From assembly GCA_032622095.1 (NCBI GenBank), contig CP136065.1, positions 240,601,530 through 240,665,529 on the forward strand: 64,000 bases of DNA. Reading direction: 5' to 3'. The position numbers and the translations under genes are program-made. Origin of the DNA: Siphonodentalium dalli (taxonomy: Eukaryota; Mollusca; Scaphopoda; Gadilida; Siphonodentaliidae). Shown here in pieces: positions 25,401 through 40,400 of the stretch. A model generated the notes under the pieces. It was not told where the DNA came from, ran no database searches, and worked only from the letters and a program-made list of their open reading frames with translations. Numbering within the stretch: the stretch's first letter is position 1; each line of letters opens with the position of its first letter.

Positions 25401-28400
25401 ATTTCTTTATCAGGTGTTCCTTCCCGTATTGTCAGTTTCTCCCAATTGATGTCCGGGCAATTAAAGTCGCCTCCTATTATGTACGTATTGGTTTTATCTG
25501 CAGTGTACTTCTTCATTGATTCTTTTAGTTGTTTAACTGTTTCCATGTTCCTTTTTGGCATGTAGAAACTGGCGACATACAGATCTCTCCCCTTTTGGAT
25601 AGTTATTTTTGCCCATTCAATCTCGCAATTGGTGACATATTCTGGTTTCTTCACTGCTATAATGTCTTCATGGTATGCAATGAAGACTCCGCCCCCCTAC
25701 TCCAGTTCTGTCGTTTCGAAAGGCACAGTACTGTTCTGGGAAAACCTCAGCTGATTTTATTGCCTGTGGTGTTGGTGGGTTTCCCGGGGTTATGCCTTTT
25801 AGTTATACCGTCAGCGTACAGGTGGTAGTTGTACTTCTTATACAGAGTTGGTGTTCTGTGTCTACCTCTTTTTTGACATTTACTTGTTAAGAGGTCGGAA
25901 CTGAATTCTGGTGAATTTCTGTGGTATCGATGGTTCAGTTCTTTCACTTGTATGTTTAGTTGTCTTATCTGGTCAGTAAGTTGTTGTTGTTGGTTGTCCA
26001 AGTATGGTTGACTGGGTACCAGTTCGTATTTCCGAGGATTTTTTCGGTGTTTCTTCTGGTGTTTCAGATATGTCGTGGTGTTCCAATCCTCAATTGAGTA
26101 TGCTGGTGTTTCTAGTATCGTTACTCTGCAATCTTGGTATCTTCTTATTTCATGAATTATCCTTTTATACCCTTTAATGATGTCATCCACTGTGTGTCTG
26201 CCTCTGAGCTGTGAGTAACCATTTTCGTCAAGGTCACAGGTACCAAGCCAGATGTAGAAGTGAATGCGGCCGTAAAGATTTTTCAGTCTTCTGATGTTTT
26301 TGTTGATGAAGATGGTTCTGTCACTCAGTCGTGCGCCTCCTTTTGGCCAGTATAGTATTGCATCTTCAATTTTGTCATGTGCGTCTATGTTTTCGGATAT
26401 TTTTCCTTTGCTGTCAGATATGATTATCGGTTGGTATGTCGGTTTATTTCTTGAATGGGTTTCTTTCTCTTTCTTCAGGAATTTCTTCAGTCTTGCCAGT
26501 GACATAACGATGCATGGATCTAGAGCAGTCTGCAGAGTAGTTTTGGGCGGTGCGGTACTGGTGTTTATTCAGACATATATACAATAGAAGGGTTAATAGT
26601 TATTAAATTGTTCATAATGGTTGTATAATAGGCGAAATAATAATGAACTGTCAAATTGTCAATTGTTCTTTCCACTAGACTCAAACAACGTGGTGACTAA
26701 AAGTTTATGAAAACAGTTCACGATGGCGCAAGCATGAAGTTGTCATTTCGTCGTTATCACAGAATGTCAGGTTTAATAAAACGGCACAGTTTGACAAACA
26801 AGTCACATATATTTGATGCGACAGTGATTTCCATCAATAGAGTTAATTTAACGCAGTTTATTTGATGAAGATAGCGAGATTTCTCGAAGAGAATTTTCCA
26901 AAGCCGCCATCTTGCGCATGCGCTGTCCTCCCCTGAGAGATTGTTACTCATGGCATTCACAGTGAAGGTGTGAGTTTGTTTTGAAAGCAATTAATGTGTG
27001 ATAACTGATGTTGTTTTAATCAGTTGGTCCATTTGATCTTGTGATCTAATCATTGGCAGCCAGGGACAACCTGACACCCCTAATGTCGGAAAATTTCTAA
27101 CTGATGGCCATTTCAGTCCAAATTTTTTACAAAAAGAAGGAAATGCAAATATTGTCCAAAAACAATAAATTCCCCCACCAAATTGTTTGAAAATCAAACT
27201 ACAAGAACATTTTCAACTTATTGTTGGTGTGAAATTTCCAACTAATGTTGTGTCAGGTATGGAATTTCCAACCGTTGAAAATTTTGACCAAAGTTGGGGT
27301 GAGACACAATAAATCTGAAGGTCCCAGTTAGCCACGGTCCCAGTCAGCCAAGGTCCCAGTTAGCTGGATACCGTTGAAAGGCGAACTTAGTATAAGGACG
27401 ACCAGCGCAAGCGGTGCTACGCATCACACGCACGGCTGGGCTGTGCCCAGCTGGTCGTCCTTAAAAAATTATGTGAACCTTTTTAAATATATTCCGGTTT
27501 CATGTTTGAACCCGATCCGTTCACGCTGTTCCTTTTTCTAATCCAAACTTTTATTTAATCAAACCATTTCTACTTCCGGTGTAAGAATGTTTTAATTTTC
27601 TGGAAAACAAAATATACAATTATTTTGCAATGGACGAAGAACAGCACACTGAACTCTCGCAGACCAAAGAAGAAGGTATACACAAGACTATCCTAACGAG
27701 TTTGATTAATCTAATAATAATTTCAAGCATTTTTTTCTGTTTGAACGTCGGTGTTGCATATTTTCGTTTTATAAGTTTCTTACCTCTTACGCAAGTTACG
27801 GTCCTACTAAACAACGAACACAAACGAACATAAACGAACACAGGTCTAAAAAGCGGAATAGAAGGGTGAAATTTGGTTTGTGTGTGCGTGTGGGTCCATT
27901 ATGTGTGTATGTGGTGTTATTTCCAACTTTGATGACTTATTTTTCGAGTTATAAGCATTATTTGAATGCAAAGCTACTAAACAACGAACACAAACGAACA
28001 TGAGATTAGCCGTATTGCAAAGGTGTTAATAAAGGTGTTAATTAACTACCGCCTTCTCTATGGCTTATATCTACTCTGTCTCTTTGTCACTGAGTTGTTT
28101 TGACTTTGTTAATTTGTCTTATTATGACTTCGTTTAACTTTCCTGTCATCACACTGCTCTTTCAGTAGAGCTTCAGGTACTAGAATCAAAGTTTGTTTTA
28201 TATACAATCGAATATTTATATGTTATTTTATCACATGATTACCACTATTTTCCTATGTAATATTCGGGCGTAATAGACACGTGTAATATCGTCGCGTGCA
28301 ATGACGTCACGCTGCTCTTTGGGACAAAGTTCTCTGCCTGTTAATTATTGTTGTTTTCGATAAAATTTAAGCGATTATATGACCATGTGATAAAAAGTAT

Positions 28401-31400
28401 CTCAAACTCGTTCTATTTTATACGTAATTTATCAACCTCGTCCACTAAATTCTATTTTGTAAACCTCGGCTCAAATCGAATTTAGTGAACTCGGTTGATA
28501 AATTCCGTATAAAATAGAAACTCATGTGAGATCCTCTATGTATATTTGCATACTATATGCTAACTTTCTGTCGTTTATTGGTGATCGTCTTGGTTTTTGA
28601 TGCCTTCACTCTTTCACTTTCACTTTTTTTTGTCCAGGTTTTTTTGCGAGAGCGGTAGTTTTGGGCATAGTTAATTGTCGTCAGTTGAAGTTTGGAATTT
28701 GGAATTGTCACTAACAAAATTAAGAAGTCTTCGCATTAGTCTGTCTCGTTGTTCGACCGTCATATTTGTTCAAATTTCGTATCTCACTTCCAAAGATGAT
28801 GTAATGCCTGATAATGTAAAATCCCCTCCACTCGAATGTCACGCAGTTGTCAGTCACTGTTTCATTTAAATTGTCTGTAAACTCAGTAAAAAAAATTGTT
28901 AATTATATTATTAAAGGCACGGGAGGCCTTAGTTGTCGAAAATATTCATATTTGTTCCAATCACCGTAAACAGAAAAACACTAAAACGCATACAGTTTCG
29001 TTCATCGTGTAAACAGCATGCTATCATAAAGACCTACTATATTTTACCTAAGCAAGAGCCTGATTGTGTTACAGAAGACAGCACAGTATACGTGTTACTG
29101 GCTAATCACACACAAATGATATAAACGCTCTTTATTAGTTCCATATCAGGAATTCAGCAACAAAGAACGCTCTTTATGTTTACCATCATAATATAAACAA
29201 ACACCAGGAAAGTAACTTTTTATGCTTTTGTTTATACAATGGTCAAACATATGACAATAACATACTGTTTATGCGATATTTCTTATTTGAATACGGACAA
29301 AGTCTGTCTAAGACTGTCTACATTTTCTTTTTGTGTCGGTTTTTTACCGTTGGAAATATTTTCACAGCATATATACCCACTGTCAAGGACTCCCACACCT
29401 TTAATGCTTTCATAATCGTTATTTGTCCATTTCTGAATTGTTGAAATTTGTTTTCTAGCATTGAAAACTTTCGTCTTTAGTCTTTCCATAAATGTAAGGT
29501 ATCGTCTGTTGTCACAAATATTTGTCAATTATGTCTGTCTGTATTTCGTCATAAATGATTTTGTTTTCTATTGTTTCCAAGCCGCTCTCGCTATTGAATA
29601 CTTTCCCATCTTATTGACTCAAATGTTTTGTTAGCTATGCATTAAAACGCCGACCTCTGATGTTTCCCCGTGTTTTTATTGCCATCAGTGATAAAATTGA
29701 CAATCATCTTGCAGTAAAAACAAGGAGACAGAGTAAGCCGTAGTTAATTAACACCTGCATGGTAGCCTCTGCACTGCCGCTAATCTTATGTTCGTTTGTG
29801 TTCGTTGTTTAGTAGTTTTGTATTAAAATAATGCTAATAACTAAAAAAATAAGTCATCAAAGTTGGAAATAACACCACATACACATAGAATGGACCCACG
29901 CGCACCCACAAACCAAATTTCACCCTTCTACTCCGCTTTTTGGACCTGTGTTCGTTTGTGTTCGTTTGTGTTCGTTGTTTAGTAGGACCCGTTTCTTACA
30001 GTTACACTAGTACTAGTAGTAGTACTGTGACTGCAGTAAACACCATGTTGATGTTTCCGCCAGGTCTGAAAATGTGACAAATTCAGATACACTACAATAG
30101 GTGAAAGTTTACAGGACGAAACGCTTTTGATTTGAATGCCCGTTATTGTCGTAAAAGAACGAGAGAGAATTATGTGCGGGAGTCACACCGAAAGTTGGCA
30201 GCACCACGAATCCCCTGCCGGTCACCCATCGAAGGAGTAACCAAGTTTGATGTTGCTTAACCCTTTACCCAACAGAAGGGCCCTGTGCCAATGCATTCTC
30301 TTATATATGCGAGTCGACCATAGGTCGCCTCGCATATATAAGAGAATGCATTGGCTTAACACATTAAAAATTATAAAATTGTTAAAGAATGTAAGAAAAA
30401 ATGGTAAAAAGTGTTAAAAAAAGATTTTTTTTAGGCCAATGCATTCTCTTATATATGCGAGGCGACCTATGGTCGACTCGCATATATAAGAGAATGCATT
30501 GGCACAGGGCATAACTGTAACTATCACAATGTGGTCAAGAAGCCGGTTCCAATGATACCCATATTTGTATGGTTCTATTGAGACAGACCGAAGATATTTT
30601 AGGCTGTTGAAGCTTTATTTGGCCGGTTTTGGCCGGTTTGTTGGGTAAAGGGTTAACTTCTATGATTTATACACAAAGTTTCTAACGACTGACCAAGAGA
30701 TCTAGACCTCTCGTTATGTGAGTAAAGGGGGGATGCCCTATAGCAGAAGAGTCCACAATTAGAGGTACCATGTCTTACCCACCGGAAGCTGACATAAGCT
30801 AATGATAGGTAGAGCACTCTGCTGTATAGGCAGTTTCTGATATAGTCATAAAGAGTGGCCTTCTATATTTACACCGTGACTGCTACTATAGTCTACTCCC
30901 CTGTTCATCATGATCATGGCACATTATCTTATACCGGTTTGATGTTATACTGTGTATTAAATTTTAGCTATATCTTACATATGTGTATTATACTCCCAAG
31001 AAAGGACTATGTGCAACGTGATCTTTCACCTCATGACGTTGCTGCCATGGCGACGTACGGTATCAACAAAAACTCTCGCCTCGAAATTGTGTCACATCTA
31101 CTTTAGCGTTTCGGATGGTTTAAACAAATAAATTAATGCATACAAGTGGAATAAAATAGTAATGTAGCTACATATTCGATGAAAATTGATTACATGTCCA
31201 TAATAGGACTAAATTTTAGCTTTCACTATTCTGTTCCCGTCATTTTGGAAACGGGCCCACTCGCCCCAGGGCCCACTCACCCCAGTCGACCTGGGCCAGC
31301 TCGCCCCGGGCCAGCTCGTCCCGGGCCAGCTCGCCCCAAGGGATAATGTCTTATTTAAGTTGGTTTTCTTTTGGTTAATTATAGATTGTTTAATTTAATG

Positions 31401-34400
31401 TTTGTCACTGAATGTTGTTGAATATCATTAAATATACATGTTGAATTAAATATACACACCTTCGAGATCATTATTTGTCCGCAAGTTATGCCGAAAGATA
31501 CTCCATTCCTCGATCGAAAATGTGCTAGAGTCGAGCCACTGCCGTTGAACAGAGTCGCAGAGGCTGCGAAGACTGGACCCTTCGTCGGTTTTCTGGCTCA
31601 ATGCATCGAAGGTTATCTGCCGAACAAAGTCTGTAAGCGGCCCTCCCGCTCGGTAAGATGTCTGAAGTCGCCCACCTTCCTCAGAACAGCCTGGGACCAG
31701 TGGAAACAGCAACCTTTGATGGCAACTCCTGGGACAACCTCGCGAATTGACTGCCACAGCGCTGTTTCGAAGTCGAGCACTGCAGGATGGTCTAATCTGG
31801 TCATGACTTCTTTGAACACCTTCACGTAGTCGGAACGTGTCCGTCTTGACATAAAGACGAACACCAATGGAAACTGTTTCCTTTTTCCATCCTTCTGGAC
31901 AAACGCATGGATGGACAGAAGTTGACTCGATCTCATGCTGAAAGGGGCTCCAAGAATCTGAAATGATAATAGTTTCAAAGAATAAATAAATAAAAATAAA
32001 AAATTTGAATTAAATTTTTTTTTTAAATTTGAATAAAATGTTTAATGAATTAAAATAATTTTGTTTTTAATTTGTAACAAATCTTTCCACGAAATCTTTA
32101 TACATTTTATAATATAAATTGAGGATGGTGGTGGGTCATCATTGTTATTTATGAATTCGCTGGTTCGTCGTTCAGACCAACTAGTGTGATATAGGATCAT
32201 ATAGGCCTACTGGCTATTAACTTGCCTAAAGTAATATAAATGTCGAAATTGATGAACATAACTCTGAAATATATCATAATATGAACTTAAAAAATTAATA
32301 TATCAATATGAATTAACTTATTTACAACTTTAATACAAATGTAATACCCGGGCCGACTCGCCCCGGAAAACTGCCTGGGGCGAGCTGGCCCTGGGGCGAG
32401 TGGGCCCGGATCCGTCATTTTAGACAGCTTGCACCGCACAAAATTTGCAAAATGTACGATGTACACTTTTCTCAGAACTTGCATGGTTATTTTCAATCTA
32501 GCGAATTCTGAACTATTAACAGTTTGTTTGTTTGAGAACATTGATATTTTATTGAAAGAATTTCACAATTCTAATTTTTGGAGCATGGTACATGTAGCCC
32601 GTTCATTTGTATATTTCTTGCAGAACAAGGAAAAATGTTCTTCATTTTCTAATACTGAACATATTCTTTTATCTATACCGGTATCATTTTTTGGACATTT
32701 GTATCTATCCATCTCAATAGCTAATTTATGTGCAGTTATTCGCATCACACTTAAAGGTACGGTTGGCCTTGGCGGTGGGTATCCTGCGAAAATATTTCCA
32801 CCCGTCAAAAACCGCCACAAACAGAAAGAACATCAAAATGTAGACAGACTTTGTCCGTATACAAAAAAGAAATATCGCATAAACAGTATGTTATTGTCAA
32901 ATGTTTGACCATTGTTATGTAAACAAAAGCATAAAAAGTTACTTTTCTGGTGTTTGTTTATATTATGATAGTAAACATAAAGAGCGTTCTTTGTTGGTGA
33001 ATTCCTGATATGGAACTAATAAAGAGCGTTTATGCCATTTGTGTGTGATTAGCCAGTAGCATTGTGCTGTCTTCTGTAACACAATCAGGCTCTTGCTTAG
33101 GTAAAATATAGTAGGTCTTTGTGATAACATGCTGTTTACGTGATGATCATGGTATATATGAACGACACTGTATGCGTTTTAATGTTTTTCTGTTTACGGT
33201 GATTAGAACAAATATGAATATTTTCGACAACTAAGGCCTCACGTGCCTTTAAATGTCTCGTTAATTTTGGTAAACCTACTATTACTAGTACTAACACTGA
33301 AGGGGTCATTGTTGCCATATTTGGTGTGTTTGGTACCCAGCTTTGTGAAAATGTGAACCAGGTACTTAGCTTGAACTTTTTCAGCACATACATGTATTGG
33401 ATACAACTATTCTTGTAACCAATCTCATGGGAGATGGGGTAGTAAATTAGTAATCTTTAAATTTGTCATTTCTGCCTCCTGCGACATAACATTAAGAAAG
33501 GTGATAATATCTATAACGTAAACCCACAAAGGTCAAGCTGGGTTGGTTATTCAAAAGACCAATTCCAAAAGTTGGGTACCCAACACACCAATATGCTCGA
33601 CAATGACTACTTGAGCCTTACTAACTTTTAAACTGAAAGCCATTATAGAATAACGTACATGAATTTTTTTTTAGTTTCAGTTATAGCGTTGACTAGTCAT
33701 CTCTGTGAAGTAACTTTATTGAGTCATATTGACCAGTATGTGAATAACAGAAAAGCAGAGAATTTCTCTTTTCTTTAATTTTCAGTTGGGATTATGTACA
33801 CCCTCAATTAGACTTGACTATTGGAGGTAACAAAAATATAGAAGATAAGGGTAGGGTTGGATTGGAATTTTACCCTGTGCCAATGCATTCTCTTATATAT
33901 GCGAGTCGACCATAGGTCGCCTCGCATATATAAGAGTATGCATTGGCCTAACAATTTTTTACAATTTTAATAATTTTTTCTTGTATTCTTTAACAATTTT
34001 ATAATTTCACCCATACAGAGCCCCAGACAAACATGAGCAGACGACACTCTTCTATATGCTTCTATATATGTGTGGGGCTCCCTGCAGGGTAATGGATGTT
34101 TTTTTATTTTATGTCCTAAAAATTGTAAGAAACATTTATTTAAAAAAAATGATAAAAAATTGTTAGGCCAATGCATTCTCTTATATATGCGAGGCGACCT
34201 ATGGTTGACTCGCATATATAAGAGAATACATTGGCACAGGGTAACAAAAATATAGAAGATAAGAGCTACATTTCCAATTGGTGTCTGTCTAATCTATGTG
34301 AAATTCTCCAACATAAATTTGCCCCTGAAATTTTCTCCTTCTATGCAATGAAATCTGGAAATACATGTATAATTTGTAGACCAAGTAAAGTTAACAGATA

Positions 34401-37400
34401 AACAAAAAGCAAGAATAGAGAGAAATCGACAGAAAGCATTGTTACTGAGGCAATCCAGACTTGCGGAAGCTTCTCTTCATGCTATCAGAGGCAGGTAGGT
34501 GCTCAATTCTGGGTTTTCTTATGATCATGCTGTCCAACCAATTTGCGACCTCTCAGTGGTTTGCTGCATGCCTCTCAGTGCAATTTGGATTTTTTGACGA
34601 TAATCAATAACATCAATAGGTCCATACATTTGCTGAGTGGGTCATTGTCACCACATTTTGGTGTGTTGGGTAACCAGCTTTACGAAAAGATGTTTTGGGT
34701 ACTCAGCTTGACCTTTGTTGTGTTTTCGTGCCGATAAAAAGCAAATATGAGACAGGATTGCCAGGAATAATAGTCATTAAAACTGTTATTCTTGCCTCGT
34801 ATTTGCTTTTTATTGGCGACGTAATGCTAAGAAAGGTGATGATTTCAATAACACAAAGGTCAAAGGTGGGTACCCGATGCACCAAACTGTGGCAACAATG
34901 ACCCCTTCAGCCATACAATTTGCAAATAAAAATATCATGGGAAGCAATATACTGATTATATACCATTACTGAATATACTATTATTATCAGAAAATACACT
35001 TCAAATACACTGGTCTGTTTTGAGATATGCATGCTGGAAAATGAAGGAGAAGTCACTTCTCCCCAGGCAAAAATATGTAGAAGTGACACATTTTAGGGAG
35101 ATTCGAGAAGATACTAGTATTACCCATGTCTCACTCCAGTTTTATGTCATGCATATGTATTGAAGTGTTCTTGTTAAAAATTGAAATGTTTTTCTTCCAG
35201 TGGCAATTGTGAGGTGAAACAGAGTGTGGCCATTGATTCCGGTGCTGGGTTTTTCATTGACGATGAAGATGAGATAAAAAGAAAAATTCCTAAAAAGGTA
35301 TCGCATGAACCAGGTGTGTTACTAATTTTCTCTATTAAATTATTGAAGCAGTCACAGATGTGAATGATGCGTGTAGTGTGATGCCAGAAAAATAAAATTA
35401 TTAGAGTTTTTTTTATGGCAGCCTTCTTTATTCAGATTGTTCGGCTTCAGCAATCACTGTGGCAACCCTTTATCATGGCCCAGTTTGCTTCAGCATATGG
35501 CATCGGCATTGCTGATTGCCGCCGTAGCAAATTATTAGGGCTGTTATGGTGTGCAGTGAAAGCTTTCCATGCATTGCATTTTTGCAAAGTGTTAAAAATT
35601 CTGCATTGTGTGTGGTACCTTTACACAACAGTCTCCGGTTTTCACAACGAATACGATGATACTCACTGTTATTTACATGTATTTATTTTGTTTGTATCAA
35701 CTTTATTTAAGATTGAAAAGATTGATCTTGACGATTTTGACACCATATTGTGGTTTGAGTTGTATTGGCCTGTGATAGTGCAATTGTCAACAATATGCTA
35801 CACCATTGAAAGGAATTATTAATCAACAATATGATACACCATTGGAGGGAATTATTAATACAATATGGTACACCATTGGAGGGAATTATTAATACAATAT
35901 GCACTATATGATACAGCATTGGAGGGAATTATTAACTTTCATCTGTTTCGACCTAGTTTTGGCCTTTTTAGCTCAACTTACTTTTGTAAGTTTGAGCTAT
36001 TGCCATGGTTTGGCGTCCGTGTGTCTGTGTGTCCGTGTGTCCGTCAACAATTTCCTTTGGCGCGGGCTACAGGTCGTACCTTTGGTCTGATCTTTATGAA
36101 ATTTGTCATGAATGTTGACATTGACATGTAGATGGGAACGAGTCATTTTGGGGTCATACGGCCAAAAAACATGGCCGCTGGCAGCCATCTTGGATTTCAA
36201 GATTCAATCCATTGGCGCGGGCTACAGGTCGTACTGTTCGTCTGATCATCATGAAATTTGTCATGGATGTTAATAATGACATGTAGATGGGAACGAGTGA
36301 TTTCGGGGTCGTTCGGCCAAAAAACATGGCTGCCAGCAGCCATCTTGGATTTTACTCTTTGCATGACTAAATCCTTTGGCGCGGGCTACAGGTCGTTGCG
36401 TTGGTCGGAAGTTTATGAAATTTGTCATGGATGTTAACATTGACATGTAGATGGGAACGAGTGATTTTGGAGTTGTTCGGCCAAAAAACATGGCCGCCAG
36501 CAGCCATCTTGGATTTTACTCTTTGCATGACTAAATCCTTTGGCGCGGGCTACAGGTTGTACCTTTGGTCTAATCTTTATGAAATTTGTCCTGAATGTTG
36601 ACATTGACATGTAGATGGGAACGAATCATTGTGGGGTCATTCGGCCAAAAAACATGGCTGCTGGCGGCCATCTTAGATTTCAAAATTCAATCCATTGGCG
36701 CGGGCTACAGGTCGTACTGTTCGTCTGATCATCATGAAATTTGTCATGGATGTTAATATTGACATGTAGATGGGAACGAGTCATTTTGGGGTCGTTCGGC
36801 CAAAAAACATGGCCGCCATCAGCCATCTTTGATTTTACTCTTTGCATGACTAAATCCTTTGGCGCGGGCTACAGGTCGTAGCTTTGATCGGAAGATCATG
36901 AAATTTGTCACGGATGTTAACAATGACATGTAGATGGGAACGAGTGATTTTGGGGTTGTTCGGCCAAAAAACATGGCTGCCAGCAGCCATCTTGGATTTT
37001 ACTCTTTGCATGACTAAATCCTTTGGCGCGGGCTACAGGTCGTTGCGTTGGTCGGAAGTTTATGAAATCTGTCATGGATGTTAACACTGACATGTAGATG
37101 GGAACGAGTGATTTCGGAGTCGTTCGGCCAAAAAACATGGCCGCCAGCAGCCATCTTGGATTTTACTCTTTACATGACTAAATCCTTTGGCGCGGGCTAC
37201 AGGTTGTACCTTTGGTCTAATCTTTATGAAATTTGTCATGAATGTTGACATGTAGATGGGAACGAATCATTGTGGGGTCATTCGGCCAAAAAACATGGCT
37301 GCTGGTGGCCATCTTAGATTTCAAAATTCAATCCATTGGCGCGGGCTACAGGTCGTACTGTTCGTCTGATCATCAAATTTGTCATGGATGTTAATATTGA

Positions 37401-40400
37401 CATGTAGATGGGAACGAGTCATTTTTTGGGGTCGTTCGGCCAAAAAATCTTGCCGGCAGCAGCCATCTTTGATTTTACTCTTTGCATGACTAAATCCTTT
37501 GGCGCGGGCTACAGGTCGTAGATTTTATCTGAAGATCATGAAATTTGTCATGGATGTTAACAATGACATGTAGATGGGAACGAGTCATTTTGGGGATCGT
37601 TCGGCTGAAAAACATGGCTGCCAGCAGCCATCTTGGATTTTACTCTTTGCATGACTAAATCCTTTGGCGCGGGCTACAGGTCGTACCTTGGTCTAATCTT
37701 TATGAAATTTGTCATGAATGTTAATATTGACATGTAGATGGGAACGAGTCATTTTTTGGGGTCGTTCGGCCAAAAAACATGGCCGCCAGCAGCCATCTTC
37801 GATTTTACTCTTTGCATGACTAAATCCTTTGGCGCGGGCTACAGGTCGTAGCTTTTATCGGAAGATCATGAAATTTGTCATGGATGTTAACAATGACATG
37901 TAGATGGGAACGAGTCATTTTGGGGTCGTTCGTCCGAAAAACATGGCCGCCAGCAGCCATCTTGGATTTTACTCTTTGCATGACTAAATCCTTTGGTGCT
38001 GGCTACAGGTCGTACCTTGGTCTAATCTTTATGAAATTTGTCATGAATGTTGACATTGACATGTAGATGGGAACGAGTCATTTTGGGGTCATTCGGCCAA
38101 AAAACATGGCCGCTGGCAGCCATCTTGGATTTCAAGATTCAATCCATTGGTGCGGTCTACAGGTCGTACTGTTCGTCTGATCATCATGAAATTTGTCATG
38201 GATGTTAATAATGACATATAGATGGGAATGAGTGATTTTGGGGTCGTTCGGCCAAAAAACATGGCTGCCAGAAGCCATCTTGGATTTTACTCTTTGCATG
38301 ACTAAATCCTTTGGATCGGGCTACAGGTCGTTGCGTTAGTCGGAAGTTTATGAATTTGTCATGGATGTTAACACTGACATGTAGATGGGAACGAGTGATT
38401 TTGGAGTCGTTCGGCCAAAAAACATGGCCGCCAGCAGCCATCTTGGATTTTACTCTTTGCATGACTACATCCTTTGGCGCGGGCTACAGGTTGTACCTTG
38501 GTCTAATCTTTATGAAATTTGTCATGGATGTTAATAATGACATGTAGATGGGAACGAGTGATTTTGGGGTCGTTCGGCCAAAAAACATGGCCGCCAGTAG
38601 CTATCTTGGATTTTACTCTTTGCATGACTAAATCCTTTGGTGCGGGCTACAGGTCGTAGCTTTGGTCAGATGGTCATGAAATTTGTCATGGATGATAACA
38701 ATGACATGTAGATGGGAACGAGTCGTTTTGGGGTCATTCTGTCCAAAAACATGGCCACCAGCAGCCATCTTGGATTTTACTCTTTGCATGACTAAATCCT
38801 TTCGCGCGGGCCATTTTGGATTTCAAAATTCAATCCATTGGCGCGGTCTACAGGTCGTACTGTTCGTCTGATCATCATGAAGTTTGTAGGTCGTAGCTTT
38901 GGTCAGATCTTCATAAAATTTGTCATGGATGTTAACAATGACAAGTAGATGGGAACGAGTCCTTTTGGGGTCAATTGGCCAAAAAACATGGCCGCCAGCA
39001 GCCATCTTGTATTTTACTCTTTGCATCACTAAATCCTTTGGCGCAGGTTAGACATTTCAATTAGCACCTTTCCTATTCCTCCATTTACTGTCAACCATTA
39101 AATTATTCCCCTACCTAAGTTGAGCTACAGTGTCATTGACACTTTCATTAAGAATCATAATGGTTTATTGACAGAAGCACAGTGTTGTATATGTTGAAAT
39201 CAGTAGCATTATATAACGGAGATTATCAGCATGGTATGTAATAAGTTAAGGTGTACATTTTTTGGTGATTTGGTGTATCAAAATTCAATGTTTCCCGAGA
39301 AAATATATTGTAGTACTTCTGTATGGGTTGGAGTGGTCAGGAGAGCTGTCTTCCCGCCAATCCCATGTAGATGATATTTACAATTTATATTCCTCATGGG
39401 GTTGTATTCTACTACGTGTAATATTTCACCATCATAGCAATGAGAGCTAGCCAAAGCAGGTTTTTGTTTGACTCCCTGTAAAGGTCAACCAGAGAATTCA
39501 TTTCTACAAAAAATACTCGCAAGTGAGAATTAGGGCTGATTTTATCATCAGGGATGTTAATACCACCAAAAAAGGCCACACAGGCTTGGTTGAAATTTGT
39601 TTAGCATTTTGTAGCCCTGGGTAGATTTTGTATAACATTCCCTACCAATACATGTTTTTTCATTGAAAATTGGTTAGCAGAAATTGGAAATTGCTTCGCA
39701 AATTGCAATGCAAATCCAGTTAAATCGAGCCATGGTACCTCTTGTTGATAATTCAAGGAATTTATTTCTTTTCTCTCAATAGCACCAGTTCTAGATCGAG
39801 ACGACTTATTACTATGTGCCGATTGCAGAAAAGAATTCATGGATTCCTACCTCTGCACTAAGTTTGACTTGGCTGTCTGTGATACATGCAGGTTTGTTGG
39901 ATACATTTCAGTTTTAACAGAATACTGTGCGCCCCATCCATGCAGCAGTCCTGGCACATTATGATTACATCAGATTCTAACCAGCAATGCACTGAAATCG
40001 CATGGAGTTATATCAGTCAGCTAGGACAGTTGTACCTAACAGGGTGGTGTGATTATCAGGGTTCGCGCTGCCACTTGCCAAATTTGCCAATGGCAAAAAT
40101 AATAATGGCAAAACATATTTTCATTTGGCAAAAGTTTTGGCAAGTCACTTTTTAATTCCTTCAACAATTTGAAAAAATATTGGTCAATCATTACCATTCA
40201 TTTCAGAAAACTCTTAGAACATAATTATATTAGTGGTGTTTTATAAGGTTTAGGGAAAGTTAACACCTCTATTGAGATGCAGTTAATCTCATAGCATTAG
40301 AACTGATGGTTGGAGGGATTACTAATCCTCCTGTGATGTGCCCTTCTGATGAATTGTATTGTTCGGTGATTGGCTTTTTGTTTTATGATAAACCGCAATA